Origin: PFJX01 sp964542455
GTDB taxonomy: Bacteria > Pseudomonadota > Gammaproteobacteria > Burkholderiales > Thiobacillaceae
NCBI GenBank assembly: GCA_964542455.1
Contig: CAZIUC010000014.1
Span: 1 to 64,000, forward strand
DNA length: 64,000 bases
Reading direction: 5' to 3'
Part shown: positions 1 to 8,229 of the stretch, piece by piece
Layout: every line of letters starts with the position of its first letter
Numbering within the stretch: position 1 is the stretch's first letter
The notes under the pieces: model-generated
What the model was told of the DNA's origin: nothing
Database searches by the model: none
Seen by the model: the letters and a program-made list of their open reading frames with translations, nothing else
Program-made: the position numbers and the translations under genes

Positions 1-55
1 CAATCGTCCCAACGTTCACGTGCGGCTTCGTACGCGCAAATTTTTCCTTGGCCAT
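1..55 (-). CDS. tuf: Elongation factor Tu, N-terminal fragment (cut by window edge)
   Basis: Only the first 18 codons are inside the window. They read MAKEKFARTKPHVNVGTI, the highly conserved EF-Tu N-terminus, which leads into the GTP-binding P-loop that lies outside. EF-Tu is the GTPase that delivers aminoacyl-tRNA to the ribosome. An AGGGGATAG Shine-Dalgarno stretch precedes the ATG. The gene lies downstream of tRNA-Tyr, tRNA-Gly and tRNA-Thr on the same strand, the classic tRNA-tufB arrangement, so it is probably co-transcribed with them from the promoter at 443-471. The identification is secure, although only this fragment is visible. Confidence 0.95.
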   Translation of the reverse strand, partial: MAKEKFARTKPHVNVGTI

Positions 56-99
56 CGTCTATCCCCTAGCAAATATCGGATCAACAAAAACAAATTAAC

Positions 100-174
<75 letters not shown>

Positions 175-210
175 GAAACTTGTAAAGCAACTTCCAACCA
201 CTTTCCAAAC

Positions 211-284
211 TGGAGCGGGTAGCGGGAATCGAACCCGCGTCATCAGCTTGGAAGGCTGGGGTTCTACCATTGAACTACACCCGC
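211..284 (-). tRNA. tRNA-Gly (anticodon TCC)
   Basis: The reverse strand gives a 74-nt tRNA with acceptor arms GCGGGTG/TACCCGC, anticodon loop CTTCCAA (TCC, glycine), T-loop TTCGATT and encoded CCA. It is the middle tRNA of the Tyr-Gly-Thr-tuf cluster. Confidence 0.97.
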
Positions 285-345
285 TTTACTGACCAACCAC
301 GCCGCGCAGCCATCAGGTTGCACGACAAAAACAACCGGAGAAACC

Positions 346-430
346 TGGTGGTGGGGGAAGGATTCGAACCTTCGAAGGCAGAGCCGTCAGATTTACAGTC
401 TGATCCCGTTGACCGCTTGGGTACCCCACC
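346..430 (-). tRNA. tRNA-Tyr (anticodon GTA)
   Basis: The reverse strand gives an 85-nt class II tRNA with acceptor arms GGTGGGG/CCCCACC, anticodon loop CTGTAAA (GTA, tyrosine), a long variable arm and encoded CCA. It is the first gene of the tRNA-tuf unit, directly behind the promoter at 443-471. Confidence 0.97.
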
Positions 431-442
431 GGAAAGCGCGGC

Positions 443-471
443 ATTATTCCGATGTTCGAATATCTTGTCAA
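443..471 (-). promoter_or_regulatory. Sigma-70 promoter of the tRNA-Tyr/Gly/Thr-tuf unit
   Basis: On the minus strand TTGACA (466-471) is followed by a 17-nt spacer and AATAAT (443-448), 5 of 6 matches to the -10 consensus. A GC-rich discriminator (GCCGCGC) lies between the -10 and the expected start, as expected for a stringently controlled stable-RNA promoter. The -35 box begins at the base next to the ychF stop codon (472-474), leaving no room for a separate ychF terminator. Confidence 0.8.
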
Positions 472-1563
472 TCACACATTGAACAAGAAATTCAGGACAT
501 CACCGTCCTTGACCACGTACTCCTTTCCTTCCGAGCGCATCTTACCGGCCTCCTTGGCGCCCTGTTCGCCCTTGCAGACGATGAAATCCTCGAAGGAAAT
601 GGTTTGAGCGCGAATGAATCCGCGTTCAAAGTCGGTGTGAATGACGCCGGCGGCCTGGGGCGCGGTATCGCCCTTATGGATGGTCCAGGCCCGGACCTCC
701 TTCACACCGGCGGTAAAATAGGTTTGCAGGCCAAGCAAGTCGTAAGCGGCACGAATCAGGCGATTGAGGCCGGGCTCGTGCAAGCCCATCGACTCAAGGA
801 ACTCCAGCTTGTCGGCCTCGTCGAGGGCGGCGATTTCTGCCTCGATGGCGGCGCAGACGGCGACCACCGGCGCATGTTCCGCATCCGCTATCTGATGCAG
901 GCGATCCAGATGGGGGTTGTTCTCAAAGCCATCCTCGGCGACGTTGGCCACGTACATCGCGGGTTTGATGGTCATCAGGCAGAGTGGCGCGAGCAGTTCC
1001 TTGTCGTCCTCCGACAACTTCAGGCTACGCACCGGCTTGGCTTCATTCAGGTGCGGCAGCAACTTGTCATAGAGGGCGATCAGCTTGATGGCCTCCTTGT
1101 CGCCGGCGCGGGCTTTCTTGCTGTCGCGGTGATGCGCTTTTTCCACGGTGGCGAGGTCGGCCAGAGCCAGTTCGGTAATAATGACTTCGATGTCGGAGAT
1201 CGGGTCTATGCGACCCGCCACGTGCACCACGTTTTCATCCTCGAAACAACGCACCACGTTGACGATGGCGTCAGTCTCACGAATGTTGGCGAGGAACTGG
1301 TTGCCCAGACCTTCACCTTTGGAAGCACCCGCCACCAGGCCGGCGATATCGACGAATTCGACAATGGCCGGGACCATGCGTTGCGGTTTGACGATTTCGG
1401 CCAGTTGCCGCATACGCGGGTCCGGCACCTCCACGACGCCGACATTGGGCTCGATGGTACAGAAGGGATAATTCTCGGCCGCGATACCCGCCTTGGTGAG
1501 GGCGTTGAACAGGGTGGATTTGCCGACGTTGGGCAGGCCGACGATGCCGCATTTCAAACTCAT
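472..1563 (-). CDS. ychF: Redox-regulated ATPase/GTPase YchF (Obg family)
   Basis: A 363-residue protein, the normal length for YchF/OLA1, a ribosome-associated ATPase of the Obg family. The P-loop GLPNVGKST is at residues 9-17 and the switch motif DIAGL at about 72-76. The NKxD element is replaced by the NVAE form, which gives YchF its preference for ATP over GTP. The C-terminal third is the TGS domain, ending VLNFLFNV. The ATG at 1563 is chosen because the family begins MSLKCGIVGLPNVGKS; the open frame continues upstream without similarity. It is the last gene of the ispE-prs-rplY-pth-ychF block and follows pth by 20 nt. Confidence 0.96.
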   Translation of the reverse strand: MSLKCGIVGLPNVGKSTLFNALTKAGIAAENYPFCTIEPNVGVVEVPDPRMRQLAEIVKPQRMVPAIVEFVDIAGLVAGASKGEGLGNQFLANIRETDAIVNVVRCFEDENVVHVAGRIDPISDIEVIITELALADLATVEKAHHRDSKKARAGDKEAIKLIALYDKLLPHLNEAKPVRSLKLSEDDKELLAPLCLMTIKPAMYVANVAEDGFENNPHLDRLHQIADAEHAPVVAVCAAIEAEIAALDEADKLEFLESMGLHEPGLNRLIRAAYDLLGLQTYFTAGVKEVRAWTIHKGDTAPQAAGVIHTDFERGFIRAQTISFEDFIVCKGEQGAKEAGKMRSEGKEYVVKDGDVLNFLFNV

Positions 1564-1583
1564 GGATTCTCCGTGGGGGCGGG

Positions 1584-2174
1584 TTAGGGGGCGGTTTTTC
1601 CGGGTTTGGTGTTGGCGTGCTTGGTTGCCGCATTCCAATCGCCCTTTGCGATCAGTGGCCACGCCAGCAGGGCGCGGTCGAGAGCATGATCTATCTGCTC
1701 CCGTTCTTCCCGGCGCGGTGGTTTAAGCACGAAATTCGCCACTTCATTGCGATCACCCGGGTGGCCAATGCCGACGCGCAGACGCCAGAAATCCTGAGTA
1801 CCCAGATGCGCGGCAATGTCCTTGAGACCATTATGGCCGCCCAGACCGCCGCCGAATTTCAAACGCAGATCCCCCGGCGGGATGTCCAGTTCATCATGCA
1901 CGACGAGTATCTCGGCGGGCGGTATGCGGTGAAAGCGAATGAAGGCGCCGACCGACTGGCCGGAACGATTCATGAAGGTCTGCGGCTGCAACAACCAGAT
2001 ACCAACCACTCTGGCTTGCGCCACGCGCCCGTGAAAACGAGATTCGATGGTGAAGCTGGTACCCAACTCGCGCGCCAGGCGCTCACAAAACCAAAACCCG
2101 GCGTTGTGCCGGGTTTCGGAATAGTCGGCGCCGGGGTTGCCGAGGCCGACGACCAGTCGTGGGGGAGTCTGCAC
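1584..2174 (-). CDS. pth: Peptidyl-tRNA hydrolase
   Basis: A 196-residue protein that cleaves peptidyl-tRNA released from stalled ribosomes, recycling tRNA. It begins MQTPPRLVVGLGNPGADY, with the family's GLGNPG signature (residues 10-15) and the catalytic histidine in TRHNAGF (H23). The second signature, HDELDIPPG followed by GGGLGGHNGLKD, is intact. It lies between rplY (19 nt upstream) and ychF in the usual betaproteobacterial order, probably in one operon with prs and rplY. Confidence 0.97.
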   Translation of the reverse strand: MQTPPRLVVGLGNPGADYSETRHNAGFWFCERLARELGTSFTIESRFHGRVAQARVVGIWLLQPQTFMNRSGQSVGAFIRFHRIPPAEILVVHDELDIPPGDLRLKFGGGLGGHNGLKDIAAHLGTQDFWRLRVGIGHPGDRNEVANFVLKPPRREEREQIDHALDRALLAWPLIAKGDWNAATKHANTKPGKTAP

Positions 2175-2193
2175 GACTCAGCCTTGATCAGCC

Positions 2194-2811
2194 TCAGGCG
2201 GCGGAAGCCTCGCCTTCACCCTCGCCCTCCACCACTACCGCTTCAGTTTTGGTGAGGAGGATGGTGGCCACGACCGGATCTTCACCGTGCAGACCGGACA
2301 GCTCGACGCCTTCGGGCAGCGCCAGATGCGACATGTAGATGGCATGATCGGAACTCAGCGGGGTGAGATCCACCTCGATGAACTCGGGCAGGTCGGCGGG
2401 TAGGCAGACCACTTCAACTTCCGTGCAGACATGGCTGACCATGCCGCCGGACAGCTTCACGCCGGGCGCGGTGTCGGCATTCAGGAAGTGCAGCGGCACC
2501 TTGACGTGAACCTTCTGGGTAGCGTCGACACGCTGGAAATCGACGTGCTGCAAAAACGGCTTGTAGGGGTGCATCTGGAAGTCACGCAGCAGCACGGACT
2601 CCTTGACGCCATCCAGATTGAGGGTCAGCACGGAAGAATGGAAGGCTTCATTCTTGAGGCCGAAATAGAGTTCCTTGTGGTCGAAGTCCACGGGCTGGGC
2701 ATCCTTGCCCGCGCCATAAACGATACCGGGAACCCGGCCGGCGCGACGCAGGCGGCGGCTCGCTCCGGTGCCCTGGGTGTCACGCTTGACGGCGTTGATT
2801 TCGATTTGCAT
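2194..2811 (-). CDS. rplY: 50S ribosomal protein L25/general stress protein Ctc
   Basis: A 205-residue L25 of the long CTC type. The N-terminal domain (about 1-95, starting MQIEINAVKRDTQGTGASRR) binds 5S rRNA. The second domain (about 100-190) is the TL5/CTC extension, and an acidic tail ends EGEGEGEASAA. The ATG at 2811 fits the conserved N-terminus; the in-frame upstream extension overlaps prs in another frame and is not real. It is 62 nt downstream of prs and 19 nt upstream of pth. Confidence 0.96.
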   Translation of the reverse strand: MQIEINAVKRDTQGTGASRRLRRAGRVPGIVYGAGKDAQPVDFDHKELYFGLKNEAFHSSVLTLNLDGVKESVLLRDFQMHPYKPFLQHVDFQRVDATQKVHVKVPLHFLNADTAPGVKLSGGMVSHVCTEVEVVCLPADLPEFIEVDLTPLSSDHAIYMSHLALPEGVELSGLHGEDPVVATILLTKTEAVVVEGEGEGEASAA

Positions 2812-2873
2812 GTCTTGCTCCTTGAGGTAAAAAAAGGGCAGCCCGCGACCAGGCGGCCCAGCTACGTGGTTCG

Positions 2874-3824
2874 CTATTCGCTGAACAGTGAACTCACGGA
2901 ATCTTCGTCGCTGATGCGGCGGATGGTTTCCGCCATCAGGTTGGCGACCGACAACTGGCGAATGCGGGGACTCGCCTTGGCATCGTCGCGCAGGGGAATG
3001 GTGTCGGTCACGACCAGTTCGTCGAGTGCCGAATTGCTCACTCGCTCCACCGCGCTGCCGGACAGCACGGCATGGGTGCAATACGCCACCACGCGCCGGG
3101 CGCCGTTGGCCTTGAGGGCATTGGCGGCTTCGCACAGTGTATTCGCCGTATCGACCATGTCGTCCATGATCAAGCAGGTGCGACCCTGCACATCGCCGAT
3201 GATATTCATCACCTTGGCGACATTGGGCTTGGGGCGGCGCTTGTCGATGATGGCAAGTTCGCATTCCAGACGTTTGGCGACGGCGCGAGCGCGCACCACA
3301 CCACCAACGTCGGGGGATACCACCATCAGATCGTCATAGTTCTGCTTCCAGATGTCGCCCATCAGAATGGGCGTGGAATAGATGTTGTCGACCGGGATAT
3401 CGAAGAAGCCCTGAATCTGATCGGAGTGCAGATCCATGGTCAACACTCGGTTGACTCCTACCACGGTGAGCATGTCGGCAACCACGCGAGCCGTGATGGG
3501 GACGCGCGCGGAACGCACGCGGCGGTCCTGGCGGGCATAACCAAGATAGGGGATGGCGGCGGTGATGCGTCCGGCGGAAGCGCGGCGCAGGGCGTCCACC
3601 ATCAACATGATCTCCATCAGGCTGTCATTGGTGGGCGAACAGGTGGACTGGAGCACGAACACGTCCTTGCCGCGCACGTTCTCCATGATTTCCACGTTCA
3701 CTTCGCCATCGGAAAAGCGGCCGACGGTCGCTCGCCCCATGCTGATATTGAGGTAGCGCACCACATCCTCGGCAAGCTTGGGATGCGAATTGCCGGTAAA
3801 CACCATCAAGCTGTCATATGCCAT
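2874..3824 (-). CDS. prs: Ribose-phosphate pyrophosphokinase
   Basis: A 316-residue class I PRPP synthase, making PRPP from ribose-5-phosphate and ATP for nucleotide, histidine and tryptophan synthesis. Visible are FTGNSHPKLAEDV at the N-terminus, the ATP-site GYARQDRR, the DLHSDQIQGFF metal region and the PRPP loop IMDDMVDTANTLCEAA. The start is the ATG at 3824 (MAYDSLMVF), preceded by AGGGG. A TTG at 3830 would add two residues. The leader is odd: a 16-bp unit containing both the start codon and its ribosome-binding site is repeated upstream (see 3820-3860). Confidence 0.97.
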   Translation of the reverse strand: MAYDSLMVFTGNSHPKLAEDVVRYLNISMGRATVGRFSDGEVNVEIMENVRGKDVFVLQSTCSPTNDSLMEIMLMVDALRRASAGRITAAIPYLGYARQDRRVRSARVPITARVVADMLTVVGVNRVLTMDLHSDQIQGFFDIPVDNIYSTPILMGDIWKQNYDDLMVVSPDVGGVVRARAVAKRLECELAIIDKRRPKPNVAKVMNIIGDVQGRTCLIMDDMVDTANTLCEAANALKANGARRVVAYCTHAVLSGSAVERVSNSALDELVVTDTIPLRDDAKASPRIRQLSVANLMAETIRRISDEDSVSSLFSE

Positions 3825-3860
3825 CAGCAACCCCTGCCATCAGCAACCCCCGCCATCAGC
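3820..3860 (-). repeat. 16-bp tandem repeat duplicating the prs start region
   Basis: On the minus strand the unit GCTGATGGC(G/A)GGGGTT occurs twice and then partly a third time, so ATG codons fall at 3856, 3840 and 3824. Because 16 is not a multiple of three, the first two open different short frames: 10 codons ending in a TGA that overlaps the prs ATG by one base, and 8 codons ending just past it. Only the ATG at 3824 opens prs. Confidence 0.75.
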
Positions 3861-3893
3861 GCCCCACAGGCACTTATGTTCAGGTCAACAAAT

Positions 3894-3922
3894 AAAAAAG
3901 CGTGCAGCCTAACGCTGCACGC
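3894..3922 (-). terminator. Rho-independent terminator after tRNA-Gln
   Basis: The minus strand forms an 8-bp stem GCGTGCAG/CTGCACGC with a 7-nt loop, followed by a T-run (TTTTTT interrupted by one A). It lies between tRNA-Gln and prs, so prs needs either read-through or its own promoter in the roughly 65 bp that remain. Confidence 0.8.
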
Positions 3923-3964
3923 CCCGTTTGTCCGCCGCGGCGTAAGCCCTGTGCGAACCTTGTA

Positions 3965-4039
3965 TGGCTGGGGAGGTAGGGATCGAACCTACGAATGCCG
4001 GAATCAAAATCCGGTGCCTTACCACTTGGCGACTCCCCA
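3965..4039 (-). tRNA. tRNA-Gln (anticodon TTG)
   Basis: The reverse strand gives a 75-nt tRNA with acceptor arms TGGGGAG/CTCCCCA, anticodon loop TTTTGAT (TTG, glutamine), T-loop TTCGATC and the end GCCA. It sits 17 nt downstream of the ispE stop and upstream of prs, a standard position in betaproteobacteria. Confidence 0.97.
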
Positions 4040-4056
4040 AATTCGACCGACACACA

Positions 4057-4935
4057 TCAATCAGCAAAAGCGTGAAGCGGGTGCTGATCCATGCCATCGG
4101 CAACAAAACCGTCTACTTGATCGCCGTGCTCGGCGCGGACACCGGCCAATGCCTCTTCCGCCTGAACCCGCTCGCGAAACGCCACGAAAACGCACGCGCC
4201 CGAACCCGTCATACGCGCATCCCCGTAAGGCTTTAGCCAACCGAGATGCTCGGCAACCTCAGGGTGTTGCGCGCAGGCTATCGGCTCAAGATCGTTATGC
4301 CCATAGCCATCCAAGAGGGCCGCGATTCTGACGGAGGGCGTATTTCGTGTCAATCCCGGATCGGCAAAGATACGCGGGGTTGCCACATGCACGGGCGGAA
4401 TCAGCACCAGGTAAGCAGCCGGTGCCGGCGTCCAGGGTGTGAGTATTTCGCCCACCCCTTCGGCAAAGGCGGAACGCCCGAATACGAATACCGGCACATC
4501 CGCGCCCAGGCGCAGCCCCAGTTGCATCAGGGTGCTTCTCGGTAAATCCAGCCGCCAGAGGCGATTCAGCACCAGCAGCACCGTGGCGGCGTCGGAACTG
4601 CCGCCGCCAAGTCCGCCGCCCATCGGCAGCCGCTTGATCAGACGAATATCCGCGCCGAGGCGGCAGCCACTGTGCTGTTGCAACAGACGCGCGGCACGCC
4701 AGCACAAATCCTGTTCCTGGGCGACGCCGGGAAGGGGGCCAAGCAGGCGAATCTCGCCATCGCCGCGCACCTGGATATCCAGACTGTCGCCGTAATCGAG
4801 AAAGCGGAACACGCTTTGCAGCAGATGGTAGCCGTCCGGCCGTCGCCCCACCACATGCAGAAACAGATTCAACTTGGCCGGCGCTGGATAAATCGACACT
4901 GAACTTGTCACGGCTGCGACTGACTCAATTCCCAC
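4057..4935 (-). CDS. ispE: 4-diphosphocytidyl-2-C-methyl-D-erythritol kinase
   Basis: A 292-residue GHMP-family kinase that phosphorylates CDP-methylerythritol in the non-mevalonate isoprenoid pathway. The family N-terminus APAKLNLFLHVVGRRPDGYH is present, the ATP-binding PMGGGLGGGSSDAA is at about 104-117, and the C-terminal GHMP motif reads ARMTGSGACVF. The assigned start overlaps the lolB end by 28 nt; a slightly later start is possible because conservation begins near residue 14. It is followed by tRNA-Gln. Confidence 0.96.
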   Translation of the reverse strand: MGIESVAAVTSSVSIYPAPAKLNLFLHVVGRRPDGYHLLQSVFRFLDYGDSLDIQVRGDGEIRLLGPLPGVAQEQDLCWRAARLLQQHSGCRLGADIRLIKRLPMGGGLGGGSSDAATVLLVLNRLWRLDLPRSTLMQLGLRLGADVPVFVFGRSAFAEGVGEILTPWTPAPAAYLVLIPPVHVATPRIFADPGLTRNTPSVRIAALLDGYGHNDLEPIACAQHPEVAEHLGWLKPYGDARMTGSGACVFVAFRERVQAEEALAGVRAEHGDQVDGFVADGMDQHPLHAFAD

Positions 4936-5501
4936 TTATCCACCACCAGCCGGATTTCCAGATTGTCGGCACGTCGAGCCACAAGTTTCCCGGGAAGAAA
5001 GTGGCCGGCGGTCTGAGCATAGCGGGAAAACTCAATGCGCCAGCCATCCTGCTTCAATATCGCCAGTCGGCCCTCGGCATCGGGTTCCGCCTGGTAGGGC
5101 ACGCCCGGCCGTGGATTGCCGACCACCCACCAGGCCAAACCCTTGAGCGGCAGGGTCAAGCCCAACGCTTGACGCACCAGGGCTTCCGCATCCGCCGCGC
5201 GGCGTAGATGGCCTTCGGAATCACGCAACTCGACACCCTGATCATCACCACGCAACTCGGCCACGCCCTGGCCTAGCGGTGTGCTCAGCAACAATTCCTG
5301 CTGACTGGCGGCATGCCGCCAGGTCATGCCGCCGGAGAAGGACTCCTCGTTGGCCTTGAGCGATACCCGCCCTTCCAGACGAAAGGCGCTGGGTGGCGCC
5401 GGCAAAGCGAGTGGAGGCGGAGGCGGCCGAAAGCCCGGCAACCCCGCACATGCAGCCAACAAGCCCCCCAGCAACAGGGGCGGCACGAGCTTGAAACTCA
5501 A
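4908..5501 (-). CDS. lolB: Outer-membrane lipoprotein LolB
   Basis: A 197-residue lipoprotein that receives lipoproteins from LolA and inserts them into the outer membrane. The signal peptide ends in the lipobox LLAAC with the modified cysteine at residue 18. A proline-rich linker (PPPPPLALPAPPS) follows, then the LolB fold with FRLEGRVSLK and the GLAWWVVGNPRPG loop. Its ATG overlaps the stop of the upstream TPR gene by 4 nt, and its end overlaps ispE, indicating translational coupling along the TPR-lolB-ispE operon. Confidence 0.93.
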   Translation of the reverse strand: MSFKLVPPLLLGGLLAACAGLPGFRPPPPPLALPAPPSAFRLEGRVSLKANEESFSGGMTWRHAASQQELLLSTPLGQGVAELRGDDQGVELRDSEGHLRRAADAEALVRQALGLTLPLKGLAWWVVGNPRPGVPYQAEPDAEGRLAILKQDGWRIEFSRYAQTAGHFLPGKLVARRADNLEIRLVVDKWELSQSQP

Positions 5502-7204
5502 GGCGACAGGCGCGAAACGACTTCGCGCAGGCTCTCATTATCGGGATTGATCTTGAGCGAACCCTGCCAGATGCGGCGGGCTTCATCGCGGTCACCCTTG
5601 CCATTCTTCAACCAGAGCGCTTCACCCAGGTGCGCGGCAATTTCCGGATCGGCCTTGCTGCTGTAGGCACGCCGCAAATGATCAATCGCTTCCGGCAGGC
5701 GCTTGAGCTTGAGCAACGCCCAGCCCATGCTGTCCAGAATGAAAGGGTCATCCGGCGAGAGCTTCAGCGCCTGACTCAGCAATTCGACCGCTTCCGGCAG
5801 ACGATTGGTGCGATCCGCCAGGGTGTAGCCGAGGGCGTTGTAGGCATGGGCATGATCCGGCTTCAGCTTGATCAGGCGACGCAGATCCTGTTCCAGCACA
5901 TCCAGGCGATTCAGCTTTTCCGCCACCATGGCGCGGTCGTACAGCAACTCCGGCGTGTCGGGCATTTTCTCCAGCGCGCGACTGAGCACCACGAATACCG
6001 CCGGGTAGTCCTTGGCATCACGCAGGATCATGGCTTCGGTCTGTACCACCTGAATACGCTCGGCATCGTCCTCGACGCTCAGACCGGCCAACCAGTCGCG
6101 CGCCTCCTGAAGCCGGCCGAGTCGGCTCAACATGGCGGCGACACGCAACTGGGCCGCGAAACGATGGCGCCCGTCATCACACTGCCGATACCACTTCAGC
6201 GCGGCGTCGAACTGGTTGTCCGCCTCGGCCAGTTGGCCCAGGTAATAACGCACGCTCTCAGCATCCGGGTGCCCAAGTTCAAGCGCCTTGAGAAATGCGC
6301 CGCGCGCGCTGACCAGGTCATTGGTCTGCATAGCAATCAAACCCAGGGTGAAATGCGCATCCGGATCGTTTGGCGCATCCTGCGCCAAACGCTCAAACTC
6401 AACCCGTGACTCGACAAAACGACCGCCACGGGCCAGATGTTTGGCATAGGCCAGGCGAACCTCACGGGCATCGGGATTGGCTTTCAGAAAATCACGCAGA
6501 AATGCCTGCGCGGCGCCCTCCCCGTCCTTTTTCAGCAATGCCTGGGCCTTGAACAAGGCCGCCGTCTCCCATTGCGGCCGCAGACGCAGCACCTCGTCCA
6601 GCGCGACCAGTGCGAGCGGCATCTGGCCCGCCTGCATGGCAACCTGCGCCACGGCGAAACGCGCTTCGGGCAGGGCGGGATAGGCCGTGGCCAGATCGGA
6701 GACCAGATCCAGCGCGGCCTGCTTATCCTTCTGGCGCGCGAACAAAGCATGCAACTGGGAGAAGACATCCGCGCTCTTGCCAGCTTTCAACCAGGCTTCC
6801 AGATGCGGCTTGGCTTCCTTGAACCGACCGTTGTCCAGCAAAAGCGAGACCAGCTTTTGCATCGCCTTCACGGAATCCGGCTCCAGGCCCCGCCAGAGTT
6901 GGGCATTACGCAAGGCCAGCGTGGGCTGGTGCGCGTACTGCGCCAGTTCCACAGCCCGCTGTGCTATGCGCGCATCTCGCGTCTTGCTCGCCAGATCCGC
7001 ATAGGCTTCGGCGGATAGCCGCAACTCACCCCGTTGGCTGGCGATCTCGCCGAGCAATATCTGATACAGCACCTGACTGGTCAGGCCCGTATTCGAAAGC
7101 TTGGCCATAACAGGAACCGGCGCCGGTTCGACCACGACCTGCGACTGGGCGCAAGCGGAGAGCGAGAACGCGATGAGGGTGGCAATCAGGGGACTGAGGT
7201 TCAT
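5498..7204 (-). CDS. TPR-repeat outer-membrane lipoprotein
   Basis: A 568-residue lipoprotein. The signal peptide starting MNLSPLIATL ends in the lipobox LSAC (cysteine 18). The rest is an array of tetratricopeptide repeats, seen as recurring alanine/leucine-rich 34-residue units such as DAHFTLGLIAMQTNDLVSAR and HAYNALGYTLADRTNRLPEA. Proteins like this commonly precede lolB in betaproteobacteria and are presumed to act as an envelope assembly scaffold; the precise job is unknown. The ATG at 7204 is preferred to the upstream start at 7291, because the lipoprotein signal begins there and the extension would run into the mutM promoter region. Confidence 0.85.
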   Translation of the reverse strand: MNLSPLIATLIAFSLSACAQSQVVVEPAPVPVMAKLSNTGLTSQVLYQILLGEIASQRGELRLSAEAYADLASKTRDARIAQRAVELAQYAHQPTLALRNAQLWRGLEPDSVKAMQKLVSLLLDNGRFKEAKPHLEAWLKAGKSADVFSQLHALFARQKDKQAALDLVSDLATAYPALPEARFAVAQVAMQAGQMPLALVALDEVLRLRPQWETAALFKAQALLKKDGEGAAQAFLRDFLKANPDAREVRLAYAKHLARGGRFVESRVEFERLAQDAPNDPDAHFTLGLIAMQTNDLVSARGAFLKALELGHPDAESVRYYLGQLAEADNQFDAALKWYRQCDDGRHRFAAQLRVAAMLSRLGRLQEARDWLAGLSVEDDAERIQVVQTEAMILRDAKDYPAVFVVLSRALEKMPDTPELLYDRAMVAEKLNRLDVLEQDLRRLIKLKPDHAHAYNALGYTLADRTNRLPEAVELLSQALKLSPDDPFILDSMGWALLKLKRLPEAIDHLRRAYSSKADPEIAAHLGEALWLKNGKGDRDEARRIWQGSLKINPDNESLREVVSRLSP

Positions 7205-7299
7205 GGCTGAAAATCCGGGGGAGGACATCGGGACATTATGCTGGCCCGAGATAATATGGGCAAAGCGATAAGCGCTTCCGATAACCGCCAACCTGTGCC

Positions 7300-8115
7300 A
7301 TGCCCGAACTACCCGAAGTCGAAACCGTGCGCCGCGGCCTTGCTCCGCATTTGAGCGGACGCCGCTTTGTCTCCGCCGTCGTACGTGAAACCCGCTTGCG
7401 CTGGCCGGTACCGGCCAATCTGGAAGCGCTCATACGCGGCCATCGAATACTCGATTTGCGGCGGCGCGGAAAATATCTGCTCATGCAACTTGATGACGGG
7501 TGGCTCATCTTCCACCTGGGCATGTCCGGCAACTTGCGCCTGATGCCGGCCGACACTCCCTCACTCAAACACGACCACGTCGACCTGTTGCTGGATGACG
7601 GCCGGATGTTGCGTTATCGCGACCCGCGCCGCTTTGGCGCCTTGTTATGGACCATCGATCCCGCCATCCACCCACTCATCGCCGCGCTTGGTGTTGAACC
7701 CCTGTCCGACGAATTCGACGGCCCCTGCCTGCACGCACTTATCGAGGGTCGCTCCAGCGCGATAAAGCAGATCATCATGGACGCCCACCTGCTGGTGGGG
7801 GTGGGCAATATTTACGCCAATGAAGCGCTGTTCCATGCCGGCATTGACCCGCGTACCCGTGGCGGCCGCCTATCCAGACCGCGTTGCGCGCGCCTGGCCG
7901 CCGCCATCAAGGAAATCCTCACACGCGCCATCGAGGCGGGCGGCAGCACACTGCGCGATTTCGTGGATAGCCATGGCAGCCCTGGCTGGTTCCAGCAGAC
8001 CTACCGCGTCTATGGTCGCGCCGGACAGCCCTGCGCGATCTGCGGCAACGCCATCCGCACCCTGCGCCAGGGCGCGCGCGCCACCTGCTACTGCCCACAC
8101 TGCCAACACCGCTGA
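7300..8115 (+). CDS. mutM: Formamidopyrimidine-DNA glycosylase
   Basis: A 271-residue Fpg glycosylase/AP-lyase that removes 8-oxoguanine and formamidopyrimidines. The catalytic N-terminus PELPEVET (P2, E3) is exact, with the beta-lyase lysine in RRRGKYLLMQL. The helix-two-turn-helix region GVGNIYANEALFHAGIDP is present, and the C-terminal zinc finger keeps its four cysteines (CAIC and CYCPHC). It is transcribed divergently from the TPR-lolB-ispE operon across a 95-bp gap. Confidence 0.97.
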   Translation: MPELPEVETVRRGLAPHLSGRRFVSAVVRETRLRWPVPANLEALIRGHRILDLRRRGKYLLMQLDDGWLIFHLGMSGNLRLMPADTPSLKHDHVDLLLDDGRMLRYRDPRRFGALLWTIDPAIHPLIAALGVEPLSDEFDGPCLHALIEGRSSAIKQIIMDAHLLVGVGNIYANEALFHAGIDPRTRGGRLSRPRCARLAAAIKEILTRAIEAGGSTLRDFVDSHGSPGWFQQTYRVYGRAGQPCAICGNAIRTLRQGARATCYCPHCQHR

Positions 8116-8229
8116 AACAGTGGCGTATCCCCATGTAAAACAGGGTGTTTATGCTAGAGTGGCCGCGAGAACTCGCAGTAAAGCTCGACGGAAAAAATGC
8201 CGAATTAAGGCGCTCTGGAGAAACACCGC

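Noticed and set aside
409..1587. A 392-codon plus-strand frame over ychF
   Set aside because: Antisense to an unmistakable YchF and overlapping tRNA-Tyr and its promoter.
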